A DNA stretch of 64,000 nt, taken from assembly GCA_947172415.1 (NCBI GenBank), contig OX359202.1, forward strand, positions 6,248,899 through 6,312,898, read 5' to 3'. Below, piece after piece: positions 34,601 through 43,924 of this stretch (the first letter of the stretch is position 1; the number at the start of each line of letters is the position of its first letter). The position numbers and the translations under genes are program-made. The stretch comes from Chondrosia reniformis (taxonomy: Eukaryota; Porifera; Demospongiae; Chondrillida; Chondrillidae). Under the pieces are notes generated by a model. The model saw nothing but the letters and a program-made list of their open reading frames with translations. It had not been told where the DNA came from and did not search any database.

Positions 34601-37600
34601 ACCATCATTTAACTCTGGATTTTACCCCGCCCACTCATGTCTCCTAAAGGAGCACAATGAGCATAAAGTGAACTTTGGTTCCACCCATTAGCTCATGGTA
34701 CTCCTCAGGAGACATATATGGATGGGTAAATCCAGAGTTAGATGATAATGATTTTAAGATCAGCTTTAGATATTAGAATCCAGTATTCTCAAAATGAGAT
34801 AATCTTCATCACACTCACCTTTGCTTCCCTGCAGTACCCCTCACTGTTGTCCGACTGTTTCTCTGGTGTTGCCAAGTATCACTTCCTGTATGTGTTTCAC
34901 GTACGAGATGCTAAGAGCAATGAATACTACCAGCCAGGTCCAGGTGCTCCGTTTGGATGTGTGGATACCTTTGGAATCCTGACCCAAAGAAGGCTTCCTA
35001 TGTCAATTGTGAGTGGTTACCTCTTACATAATTTGAAGCACCAGGGGGATCTCCCTAATCCTATGTATAGACTTACATAGGGGACTGCCACACTTTGGCT
35101 GTCCTCTTATCTGATGATAAGGAAACCACAAGCTTTTTAGCTTGTGAGCATGCTTATTAGCTGAGTGGCCACTCATACTTCTATTGTTTACCATACTGAT
35201 GAGTCCCAACAAGTATGAAACAGCTGTCTATGGTTCGGCCATCTTTTTGAGTGGTAGAATAGGGACTCTGGTTCCCATTAAGTGAACTTTGGTTCCACCC
35301 AATTAGCCCATTGTGCTCCTCAGGAGACATGAGTGGGAGGGATAAATCCAGAGTCAATGATGATGATATTTTAATGAATTATGTTTTTATTTTCTCTCCG
35401 AAGATTCCGAAGTTCAGTTTGTATGTCGGTGATGCAACATTGGAGGTGACAGTAGAGGAGTGTCTTTATGCAGTCAACCCCACTGAATTGGTAGATCTGG
35501 TTGCCAATCACCAGTACATTATTGAAAATATTCTTGGTATTAAGGCTCCATTTATGAAATTTTCACCAGACCACGCCCCCAGGAACTACCTCATTGTTCC
35601 AGTGAAAGTCTACTACATATCCAGTCCTTCTACTGCCAATATAGATTCAACTCTCCTAAACAGCATCAGACGTGGAAGAGCCCCTCGTGGTGAAATTGGG
35701 CCTGGTACACTGGTATACAGGCCCTACATGAAGCAGCACAGTGATTCACAGGGTCTACTGGAAGTGGACAAGGTCGATGACAGCCAAAGTCCAGAAAGCC
35801 GATTTCCAGATAAAAATTATTCCACTTACCTGGATTTTTTCCGTGAGAAGCATAACGTAGTGATTGTGGACAGAAGGCAGAAGATGTTGATTTGTTCACA
35901 TGTCTCCAAGAGAACAGAATTACTCTCTTCCCGATTTAAATCTCGCAAGGGTGAAGACTTTGAGACAAGAGGAGAGGATAAGAAAAGAAAGACCATTGAA
36001 CTCTTTCCTGAAATTTGTTCAGTGTTTCCTCTTCCAAGCAACATCTACAAACTTATCCACTGCTTGCCCTCCATCTTGTGGCGCATAGAATCCATTTTAG
36101 TTGCAGAGGAGCTGAGAAAAGACATCCAATCTCAGACAGAGGTTGGACTCATTTCTGGTGCTGATGTTATGGTTGATGCAGATTTGACAGGATACGGGGA
36201 CAGGAATGCATTTGAAATGAAGTACAGGGTCGTCATGGAAGATGGATCTGCCATTCCGATACCAGATTTCAATTCTCTCCGAGACAATGGGCTTCACTGT
36301 CTGATTGGACCTGGTCCAGCACTGCTCCTTCAAGCCCTCACTCTCAAATCTACTGAAGACGTGTTTGATTTGGAACGTTTGGAGACCTTTGGTGACTCCT
36401 TCCTCAAGTTGGTGACCTCCTGTGCTCTCTTCTGCTCCCAGAAATACTACAGCGAAGGTCAACTTACTGGAAGAAGGGCTGCCATCATCTCCAACTCAAA
36501 CCTCTTCTGTCTGGCCAAGAAGAAAAATCTTGCTTCCAATATCTTCAGAAAGGTTTTCAAAGCAAGGGAGATGTGGCTTCCTCCTGGTTATGAGTTGGGA
36601 GAAATGGAGAAGATGGTGGCTGAGTATGCTACGAAATCTATTCCAGACAAGAGTGTGGCCGACTGCATGGAGAGTCTAATTGGAGCCTACCTCACTTGTG
36701 GTGGTATGGCAGCTGCACTCAAGTTTATGCACTGGCTTGGTATTAAGTTGCCAAGGCAACCGGATGATAGAGAAGGTGTGCCGATAGCCAAGAAACTGAA
36801 GATGCTCAATGACTTGCCAATGGCAGAAACATTCTTTAGATTAGTAACATCATCCAGAAGCATTTTCCAAGATTTGTTCAGTGGATGGAGGCTTCCGCCA
36901 GTGAAAGAGAACCAGAGAAACAAACTGAGCAAGTTGCAAGCTGGTTTAGACCAGTTGGAACAGAGATTAGATTACCACTTCAATGAGAAGCGATATCTTG
37001 TGGAAGCTCTCACCCACGCCTCTTACACAAAGAATCAAGTCACCAACTGCTACCAGAAACTGGAATTCCTAGGCGACGCTGTCCTTGATTACCTCATCAC
37101 TGCCTACACATTCCACAAGTTCCCTTCCTGGTCGCCAGGAGACCTTACTCACCTGAGGTCCGCTCTGGTCAACAACAACACTTTTGGAGAACTATCAATG
37201 AAGTTGGGATTAAACAAATTCTTAAAACATGAGTCAATTGATCTCTTTAAAGGCATACAAGACTACCAGAGGCAGCTGAAAGGTCAATCAGTAAATGATT
37301 GGGAGGGACTAGAGGAAGATGAAATTATCTGTCTGGAGGTATGTGGGTTATCATCATTATCTATGCATTTTGTGCATAGTTATAATACAAATTGGTATGG
37401 GGCATACAGTAAAGGACTAGGGAACTAAACCTAGTGAGAGCTTTAGATGAGGATACAAGATCTTCTCTTTATTCTTCTGCTCCATTGGGCTGGATAGCTG
37501 TTTCTAAAACCCTAAAAGTCTTTTTGGAAGTACCTTTACTGTACATGTGTACTTTGTGTGTACAGTTCTAATGTAATTGAGTATGGTTATAAAATGTATC

Positions 37601-38238
37601 TTATATACTAATTAATTGAATGCATGGCATTTTGTTGACTATATAGGGATTGAAGCAGTTTTATCCTGAAGCTGACAGTGGCAGTGCTGACACAGACGAT
37701 GAATGGGCTGACTGTGATGTTCTTTATGCCCCCAAAGTCCTTGGTGACATATTGGAATCTGTCACTGGTTCCATTTTCATTGATTCTGGAATGGATCTTG
37801 AAAAAGTTTGGGCAGTTTTCTCCAAGCACTTTGAACCATTAATAGGTATGGAAATGTCTTTGCTTTGAAATACATATAATTAATAAAATGTCTCTTACTT
37901 TTCCCTGTCTCTATAGAAACATATTCAGATAAAATTCCCTTAACTCCAGTGGATGAATTAGATAGAGAAGCTCCTGGCATTACTAAATATAAGTACGTAA
38001 ATACACCATTTCTTGTTGCATTATGAGGCAGCTTATATAGTTACTGTTTGTCCAATCACATTTCAGTAAGCCCCAGCCATCTACTTTCCCAAGGCCAAAA
38101 GGCTTCATAGTGAAGTTGACTGTTCTCAGGAAGAGTGGAGTGCCCCCAATACAAGTTAGAGCTTACAGTAACACTAAGGTCGGAGCCAAGCACAATGCAG
38201 CCAAGAAAGCCCTTAGACTGCTGCACTCCAATACATAA
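31645..38238 (+). CDS. DICER: Dicer, double-strand RNA endoribonuclease
   Basis: Cuts long dsRNA or hairpins into siRNAs/miRNAs. Exons: 31645-31891, 32243-33746, 33978-34170, 34257-34469, 34835-35008, 35404-37338, 37647-37845, 37917-37992, 38067-38238, giving 1570 residues. Domains in order: DExD/H helicase (GTGSGKT near 50, VDECHHC near 157, GLTAS), helicase C (IATNVVEEGLDV, QSKGRARARN), DUF283 dsRBD-like fold (VTLPLPCPL), platform/PAZ (STYLDFFREKHNV; FPEICSVFPLP; CLPSILWRIESILVAEELR), RNase IIIa near 1090-1260 (LERLETFGDSFLK; ADCMESLIGAYL), RNase IIIb near 1310-1470 (KLEFLGDAVLDYL; LGDILES), and a C-terminal dsRBD (VGAKHNAAKKALRLL). Both pairs of acidic catalytic residues are present. It is shorter than human Dicer (1922), mainly in the segment before RNase IIIa. 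Confidence 0.95.
32014..32193 (+). repeat. 90-bp tandem duplication in Dicer intron 1
   Basis: Two copies start at 32014 and 32104 with GTCAAATGATGAGATTAGTA and are nearly identical for 90 bp each. They lie just before the exon 2 acceptor. Confidence 0.9.
34600..34752. repeat. Foldback element in Dicer intron 4
   Basis: An imperfect inverted repeat. The left arm (34603-34662) has AACTCTGGATTTTACCCC and CATGTCTCCTAAAGGAG. The right arm (34690-34750) has the complement, ending GGGTAAATCCAGAGTTA. The central part is AAGTGAACTTTGGTTCCACC. Confidence 0.8.
35277..35369 (+). repeat. Second, partial copy of the Dicer-intron foldback element
   Basis: Repeats the centre AAGTGAACTTTGGTTCCACC and the right arm (CTCCTCAGGAGACATGAGTG, then ATAAATCCAGAGT) of the 34600-34752 element. 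The left arm is missing. It sits in intron 5, 34 bp before exon 6. Confidence 0.8.
37405..37520 (+). repeat. Dispersed repeat family, copy D (Dicer intron)
   Basis: AGGGAACTAAACCTAGTGAG, then GCTTTAGATGAGGATACAAG, a TTATTCTTCTGCTCC stretch and GGATAGCTGTTTCT, in the same order as other copies. Confidence 0.8.
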
Positions 38239-38800
38239 CAATAGAATGTATCTACCAATGGAGCATAAATTACTATTAACTATACCCTTTTTCAATATAT
38301 TCGTAGCATGCACCACAAAATATATACTTCTATTTCCTTCTTTATATTATTTGTAAAGTATAATTAATTGTGTACATTAAAAAGTAGTATATGTATGGTG
38401 AGAGAAGGTAAATACATTAAGTTCATTTTTATACATGCTGCAACTCTTGAACTGATATGAAGCTGAAACTTTCAGGGTCACATGCATACATCAATTGCAA
38501 ACATCCATAGAGTTTTGCAATTTTGCATGATGTTCACTCATGTTAATATATTTGCCCTATCTCTCTCACTATATGTATAAAGTTCATATATAAGAGCATG
38601 CTACACAGAACTTCATTGGCACTATCAAATGAATAATTTCATGTAAATAATCTGCATATTTATACCATATACATACACACAATATATGCATTACATAAAA
38701 TAGTTTGAGACACAACAGATCCTCCAAATCCTACAGAATGAAAATAGCTATACATGAAATGTAATGATGCAATTATGTTTCATAAGTGACTTAACTTGAG
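38239..38800. other. AT-rich intergenic sequence downstream of Dicer
   Basis: Dicer 3' flank. No ORF of note and no recognised element. Confidence 0.5.
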
Positions 38801-38802
38801 AA

Positions 38803-39480
38803 AAATAGAACTTGAAACTGGTCATGTACTTCTCTCAGCACAACTCAAGTCGAGTTGCCCCAGGGCACACCACGAGGAGGTGAAAGTACATCGTGCCCCA
38901 CCCCACAGCGTTGACACTAACTATTGTGTAACAGAAGCTGTAACTGCGCAGTAATCTGCACTCATGGAGTTACTAGCCATGACATAGGAATCGATCAGCG
39001 TTAGCCTCACTTTCAGCCTATGCCAAGTCCGACCCTCCCGAACCGCAAACTGCCCCGATGAGAATCAGTGTGTTGCCACACCTTTAACTCCTCAGGATCG
39101 GATGACGTCCTTGAAGTGGGGACTGGCGAAACAACTGCCCAAATCAGGTGTCGACAACCGACTTCAACTTACATAGTTACGTGATCACCTCAATCTCCGT
39201 GCCGTCAGACCCCAGCCGAAGCCAGAGCTAGTGAGGACCAATCCCAAGCACCAACCCTCCCACTGAGTTCCTGATCAAATTGCATATCCAACGTGACACC
39301 AGGCCGCATTCTCAGCTCGCTGGCGGAGCCGAGGGGAATCCTGGGTCTACTTGTCTAGCGCTTCGAACAGGACTACTCGGGATAAGGAAAGACCACCGTC
39401 AGGCACAGAAACTTTAGCAATCTCACGCGTCAAGTAAGCCACTGGGGGTAAACTGAGTTTTTTCACACCTCGCCATCTTT
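38803..39480 (-). other. GC-rich, ORF-free block; candidate non-coding RNA locus
   Basis: Between about 38830 and 39440 the base composition rises to roughly 50-60% GC in the lines I counted, against an AT-rich flank, yet no frame on either strand is open for 60 codons. On the minus strand the block is preceded by a TATA-like CATATAAAAG near 39478 and an AAGATGGCG motif, and followed by CTATTTTTCTC near 38806. That arrangement would suit a transcribed non-coding RNA of about 650 nt. I could not match it to SRP, RNase P, RNase MRP, 7SK or telomerase RNA by eye. Strand and identity are inference. Confidence 0.3.
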
Positions 39481-39601
39481 TATATGGCTGCATTCCATTT
39501 TTCCCGCGCAAACTCCTTATTAGGAATTACGCTCACGTGTTTCGATGACGTCAGCCTTAATTATAGTTTCCTGGCTTGGTCACTTTTGTAATAGGTACAA
39601 A
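39460..39601. promoter_or_regulatory. Clustered promoter motifs (CRE, E-box, E2F-like, YY1-like)
   Basis: A perfect palindromic CRE TGACGTCA is at 39546-39553, an E-box CACGTG at 39534-39539, an E2F-like TTTCCCGCGCAAA at about 39500-39512, and the reverse complement of AAGATGGCG near 39471. The cluster lies between the GC-rich block and the small ORF at 39602 and looks like a bidirectional promoter. Confidence 0.5.
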
Positions 39602-39688
39602 ATGGCTGACGAAGTGCTAACTGTTAAAACTGAAGACGGGCACGAGAACAATTTGATCGCGGTCCCTGGCAGGTTTATTAACGCTTAA
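39602..39688 (+). CDS. Small ORF or orphan first exon after the CRE cluster
   Basis: Starts in ACAAAATGGCTGAC, the context used by many genes here. The frame reads MADEVLTVKTEDGHENN and onward to a stop at 39686-39688, 28 codons in all. GGCAG followed by GTTTATT at about 39671-39672 could be a splice donor, in which case this is a first exon, but I found no convincing continuation downstream. The family is unknown. Confidence 0.25.
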   Translation: MADEVLTVKTEDGHENNLIAVPGRFINA

Positions 39689-40474
39689 CAGCTGCTTAGT
39701 GTTAGATTAAGAAAGAGATTCGACTGTAAAGTTCTCAAATTTACCATTAAAGCGATGAAGCAGAGGTTCGTGAATTGTAAATTCAAAATTGTGAATTGTA
39801 AATTCAAAATTAGAATTAGTTTACTAGAGTTAGGCACAGGAAGTATTTCTGCTGGGAATTACTACAAAGCTTATAGGTTTTCCAAAGTAACAACAAAGCA
39901 AATCGATAAGAAAATGTTTATGATGAGATTCACAAACCAACTCCACCATCCCTCTTACATATCTACATACTACTAATAATCATTGGTCAGATTTACAATG
40001 ACAAACAACCCTTGAATGGTAATTGAATTATATACCAACATACACTTGCTGAAGATTGGAAATATGCTCAAAGAAATGTCGGTAGCCTAGTAGTCTGTCT
40101 GTCTAGCAGTAATATTATACCTAGAGCAAGGTAAGGTGTCTACAGATACAATTTAGGAAGAAACAGGACAACAATTACAGTTACAAGTCTAAGCCAACTC
40201 TCATCAGAGCAATAAGTTCTTCTGGTGTGAGGACCAGATGTCTTTCTAAACTTTTGAGTGGTGCCAACATCTTCAATGTCACCTTTATCTTCTCTTCATT
40301 AAGTTTGTAGGTATCAGTATTTTATTGTACAATTAGTGCTGTAGTTCTGACAAATGGTATTTCAAATGGATAGATGTGAGGCTGAGCTGGTGTAAGCATT
40401 CAAAGACAAACATAAAAAAAAGTATCCAAATTTGATGTATTTGCCTTCCAAGACAAGAAGAGATAAAAATTGAA
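39689..40474. other. AT-rich interval with a short tandem duplication
   Basis: Contains a 21-bp repeat twice (GTGAATTGTAAATTCAAAATT, about 39771-39812). On the minus strand 40191-40318 is open and looks protein-like (see findings). Otherwise nothing is recognised. Confidence 0.4.
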
Positions 40475-40546
40475 GGTCCCACCGAGATTCGAACTCGGGT
40501 CTTTGGATTCAAAGTCCAACGTGTTGAACCGCTACACTATGGGACC
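40475..40546 (-). tRNA. tRNA-Gln (anticodon UUG)
   Basis: 72 nt on the minus strand. The acceptor stem GGTCCCA pairs with TGGGACC. The anticodon loop CTTTGAA sits in GGACTTTGAATCC, giving UUG (Gln). The T arm has GAGTTCGAATCTCGG with a good B box. There is no intron. It closely resembles metazoan tRNA-Gln. The CCA end is not encoded. ASRGL1 begins 94 bp away on the other strand. Confidence 0.95.
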
Positions 40547-40639
40547 ACTAACACGATGATCTGTGTTTGTATACGCATAAGAACATCAGTAATCACTGTA
40601 GGGGCGTTCCCTAAATTCGTGCCTTGTACAGCCAGAAGC

Positions 40640-41548
40640 ATGTCGATAATTGTGCACGGTGGGGCGTGGAATGTTCCCAAGCCTCTGCGAGAGGAAAAGA
40701 AGAAAGGTTGTGAAATAGCTGCCGGTGTAGGGTATGAATGTTTACAGAAAGGAGGAACAGCGATTGACGCTGTAGAGAGGGCTGTCAGAAGCTTAGAAGA
40801 CAATCCTTCAGCTAACGCCGGCCATGGTTCTGTGTTAAATGAAAATGGAGAGATTGAGATGGATGCGCTAATTGTAGATGGGAAGACGCTTAATTTTGGG
40901 AGCGTAGCTTCTGTTAAAGATATACCTAATCCAATTAGCTTGGCCAGAATGGTGATGGAAAGGACAGAGCATGTATTTTTAGTTGGTAAAGGGGCCAATC
41001 AGTTTGCCAAAGAGATGGGCGTGGCAGTAGTTCCACCTGAAGAGCTACTAACTGAGGGAGGGAGGCAACAGTGGGAAGAGTTTAAGCAGTATAGGTCTGT
41101 TGTGAAGACACAATTTTCAGGTCCAAGTGAGAGCAGTGACACAGACCATGATACAGTAGGAGCGGTTGCCATTGACAACCATGGAAATCTGGCTGCAGCC
41201 ACATCTACTGGTGGTATAACTTTCAAAAAGGCTGGGCGGGTAGGGGACTCCCCCATAGTAGGGTGTGGTGCAGCATGTGACAACACCCTAGGGGGTGTGT
41301 CCACTACAGGGCATGGAGAAAGCATAGCCAAAGTCATCTTAGCACAAAGAATCCTGAATCTCCTTGCACAAGGATCTCCTGGGCAGAATGCTGTGGAGGA
41401 AGCCATTTTATACATGGAAGGGAAGGTGGGCGGTCATGGAGGAGCCATTGGAATCACCAAAGATGGAGAACTATTCAAATTTTACAACACAAATAACATG
41501 GCATGGGCAAGCATTGATAAAGATGGAAAATTGGACTCACATATTTAA
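40640..41548 (+). CDS. ASRGL1: ASRGL1-type isoaspartyl peptidase / L-asparaginase
   Basis: An Ntn-hydrolase that removes isoaspartyl residues from peptides and hydrolyses asparagine. It is made as a precursor that cleaves itself before the catalytic threonine. It is a single uninterrupted frame of 302 residues (human 308). Visible: VHGGAWNVP, GHGSVLNENGEIEMDA, the autocleavage site HDTVGAVAID with Thr near residue 172 as the nucleophile, ATSTGGITFKKAGRVGDSP, GCGAACDN and TTGHGE. The start at 40640 matches the family; an in-frame ATG at 40556 would add 28 unrelated residues. It is the only long enzyme gene here without introns apart from TMEM229B. Confidence 0.94.
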   Translation: MSIIVHGGAWNVPKPLREEKKKGCEIAAGVGYECLQKGGTAIDAVERAVRSLEDNPSANAGHGSVLNENGEIEMDALIVDGKTLNFGSVASVKDIPNPISLARMVMERTEHVFLVGKGANQFAKEMGVAVVPPEELLTEGGRQQWEEFKQYRSVVKTQFSGPSESSDTDHDTVGAVAIDNHGNLAAATSTGGITFKKAGRVGDSPIVGCGAACDNTLGGVSTTGHGESIAKVILAQRILNLLAQGSPGQNAVEEAILYMEGKVGGHGGAIGITKDGELFKFYNTNNMAWASIDKDGKLDSHI

Positions 41549-41590
41549 CTTTACTGTTAAGAAAAGAATGTAGTTAGTGTGTGTTTATGA

Positions 41591-43786
41591 TTATAACATG
41601 AATAGAAGGTCGTGATTGCGTTCTCCAGTCCCGCAGTAAAATGACCCAAAGTTTCTTCTTTGAGGTACGTGATAGAACGTGTATCCTGGCCAGACCAGGT
41701 TGCGCAACACAGCAACACAGCCATCCTCCAACTGGAGACTCCATGACCCTAGCAGAGATACACATGCACATCACATGATCAGTGAGGGATATACATACAT
41801 ATTGGCACAGACAGAAAATAAACTTGGCAGTAAAGAAATCTTGCCAAATACGTACATAATAATAAATCCAAACCTATGCTTCATGAATTATCATATCCCT
41901 TTGTTTGACTTTAGTGGACAAATAGGATACAGAATATTGACGGGGGTTTCCTCTTCTCCACTTGACCAATAAGTAGTCCATGTGAGGCTTATAAGTGATA
42001 TACGTAAGCTAACACTATTTTTCTACATCTATTTTAGAGTAAAAGCCTATAGGGAACTAAACCTAGTGAGAGCTTTGGATGAGGATACATGAGTTTTCTT
42101 TCTCCTTTTACTTCTTATCTTTACTGGGTCAGGTAGCTGTTCCTGGGAATTCCAACCTTCATCAGTGACCCTGGGAATATTTATCTTCTTCTTGATCTTT
42201 AGTGGGTCCTTGGTGTGTATGCCTGACTTACTGACTTACGTATATAACAGTGCATATAACCTCTTTATAACTAACCTTTTGGTATGTCACTTGAGATGCT
42301 CTCTAGGAATTCCAATCTCCTGTTAACTCCAACCTTTTCTGAAAGTACTTCCTTGTTATCCTGAATTGCTTCTTTGAAATGAACATAAAAATCAAGCTTT
42401 TGTGCATCACTTAAACTCAAACCTTGCAGAAAAAACAATAAACAATAAATGGATATCATAATTGTAACATCAAAGCTCTATAGATTTTCCCTATGTAATG
42501 AATCTGGGAAATAGTCTATTCTATGTCTTCTTAGTCCAACCACATATAAAGGAATGGTGTTTGGGTTATTCATCTGTATAAGTGCAAGATTACTTTCTGT
42601 TATATAATAAGGTATACAAGGCTTTGTAATGTTACTATGAAGAGCAGTAATCTCATGAAAACACTTACTATAGAGACAAATTTAATATGCGTACACATAA
42701 TAACATGGTACAGTACTAGAAATAATACATTTTCCAGCATTATGATGTCCAAGGACTCACAAAAGATTAGGAAAAGAGAAAGATTCCCAGGATTACTGAT
42801 GAAATGTGGAATTCCCAAAACAGCTGTCTAACCCAGTGGAGAAGAAGAGAAGTAGAAGGAGAAATCTCTTGTAACAGGGTGAATTTAATAATTGTTCTAA
42901 GTTGTCTACTATAAAGTTGAAAGCTAAACACTACACAAAGATTACATTTTACGTACACAGATCAAGAGGGAATCATTTAAAGCTCTCACCAGGTTTAGTT
43001 CCCTATAGGCCTTTACTCTAAAGTAGGTGTTGTAGATGAGGTTTAGTTCTTTTTACAGAGTAGGCATAGTATGTAGGAAAATAGTGTATCAGATTTTTCA
43101 TGTATAGCATGTATGTACAAATTGATAATTGATGCGCACACCTTCAAATGCTGGGTTGAACTTGACCACTCCTTTTGGTGTCTTCATGTAAGCTCCTTGA
43201 GGCACAATTCCAACTGCATCTTCAATCAAGCTTATCACAGCAGCCAGTCTGTCTTCCTCCTTCATCTCAATAGTAGTACTCTCTTCGTGGGCAGTCTCTC
43301 CATCTCCCATTTGGTGCGACACCACCTGCTCATAAGTGAAGGAAGGATCCCCAGAAAACCGCCCTCTCAGCATCCCAGCTCGCATCATCAGCGCTCCATC
43401 AGCCAAGGGAAGTAAGGACCAATTGAGACAGTCTTGACTATGTTAAATTAAACAACATACTTTTAAAAACACAGTCCTTCAAAATGGAGTCTTTATATGC
43501 AATAATTGAACAACTATGATATTAGAAAAAGCAGTCAATCGCGTCTGTGCTACATTCACCTATAGAGATACTTTCTGTCCTTAATCTCATCCATACCCGT
43601 TCCTTTAGCAATAAAGTAATCTTTACGAATTCCTTTGATGTTTCCCCAAAGAAGAAGTCGATTAAACTTGTGCTGGCTCTTTAAAATTGGGAGCGAGGTT
43701 TTCAAAGTTGCCCTTTGTTCAATACTTAGGACAAATCCGCTACTTTCTAAATGGGCAAAGTTTTCGCAGAAACTTATGGAGTCCAT
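41591..43786 (-). CDS. RSPH9: RSPH9, radial spoke head protein 9
   Basis: A radial-spoke head component of motile 9+2 cilia. Exons (minus): 43786-43560, 43437-43142, 42422-42276, 41748-41591, giving 275 residues (human 276). Visible: LSIEQRATLKTSLPILK, FNRLLLWGNIKG, DYFIAKG, DCLNWSLLPLADG, GRFSGDPSFTYE, VPQGAYMKTPKGVVKFNPAFEG, LEFLESISSDIPKGSW and the C-terminal FYCGTGERNHDLLFML. It implies motile cilia or flagella. It is convergent with ASRGL1 (42 bp between stops) and divergent from the ArfGAP gene. Confidence 0.95.
42036..42215 (+). repeat. Dispersed repeat family, copy E (RSPH9 intron)
   Basis: The most complete plus-orientation copy: CCTATAGGGAACTAAACC, AGCTTTGGATGAGGATACA, a TTTCTCC-rich stretch, GGGTCAGGTAGCTGTTCCTG, then TCATCAGTGACCCTGGGAAT. 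Confidence 0.85.
42715..43050 (-). repeat. Dispersed repeat family, copy F, interrupted
   Basis: Minus orientation. The CCAGGATTACTGATGAA, GTGGAGAAGAAGAGAAG and TTTAGTTCCCTATAGGCC blocks are present, but about 110 bp of unrelated AT-rich sequence separates the middle from the end. Confidence 0.7.
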
Positions 43787-43924
43787 TTTGATGCTGATGC
43801 GGTTGACATGGCGACTAGACAATCGATGAATGTATTTAAATCGTGGTACGCAGCCCCTTCGCGATCTGTTGGGGGAACGTGAAATTATTAGTCGGCAGAT
43901 TTCTGATTTTAAGTTGAACAGACA
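43787..43924. promoter_or_regulatory. 138-bp bidirectional promoter, RSPH9/ArfGAP
   Basis: All sequence between divergent start codons. RSPH9 is ciliary, so an RFX-type X-box might be expected; I did not find a clear one. Confidence 0.35.

Noticed and set aside
38803-39480. Known RNA classes (SRP, RNase P, MRP, 7SK, telomerase) or an rRNA fragment
   Set aside because: None of their conserved blocks could be placed convincingly by eye, including no telomerase template for TTAGGG; left as unassigned.
40556-40639. Upstream in-frame ATG extending ASRGL1
   Set aside because: Family proteins begin at the VHGGA strand; the extra 28 residues look like none and begin 10 bp from the tRNA gene.
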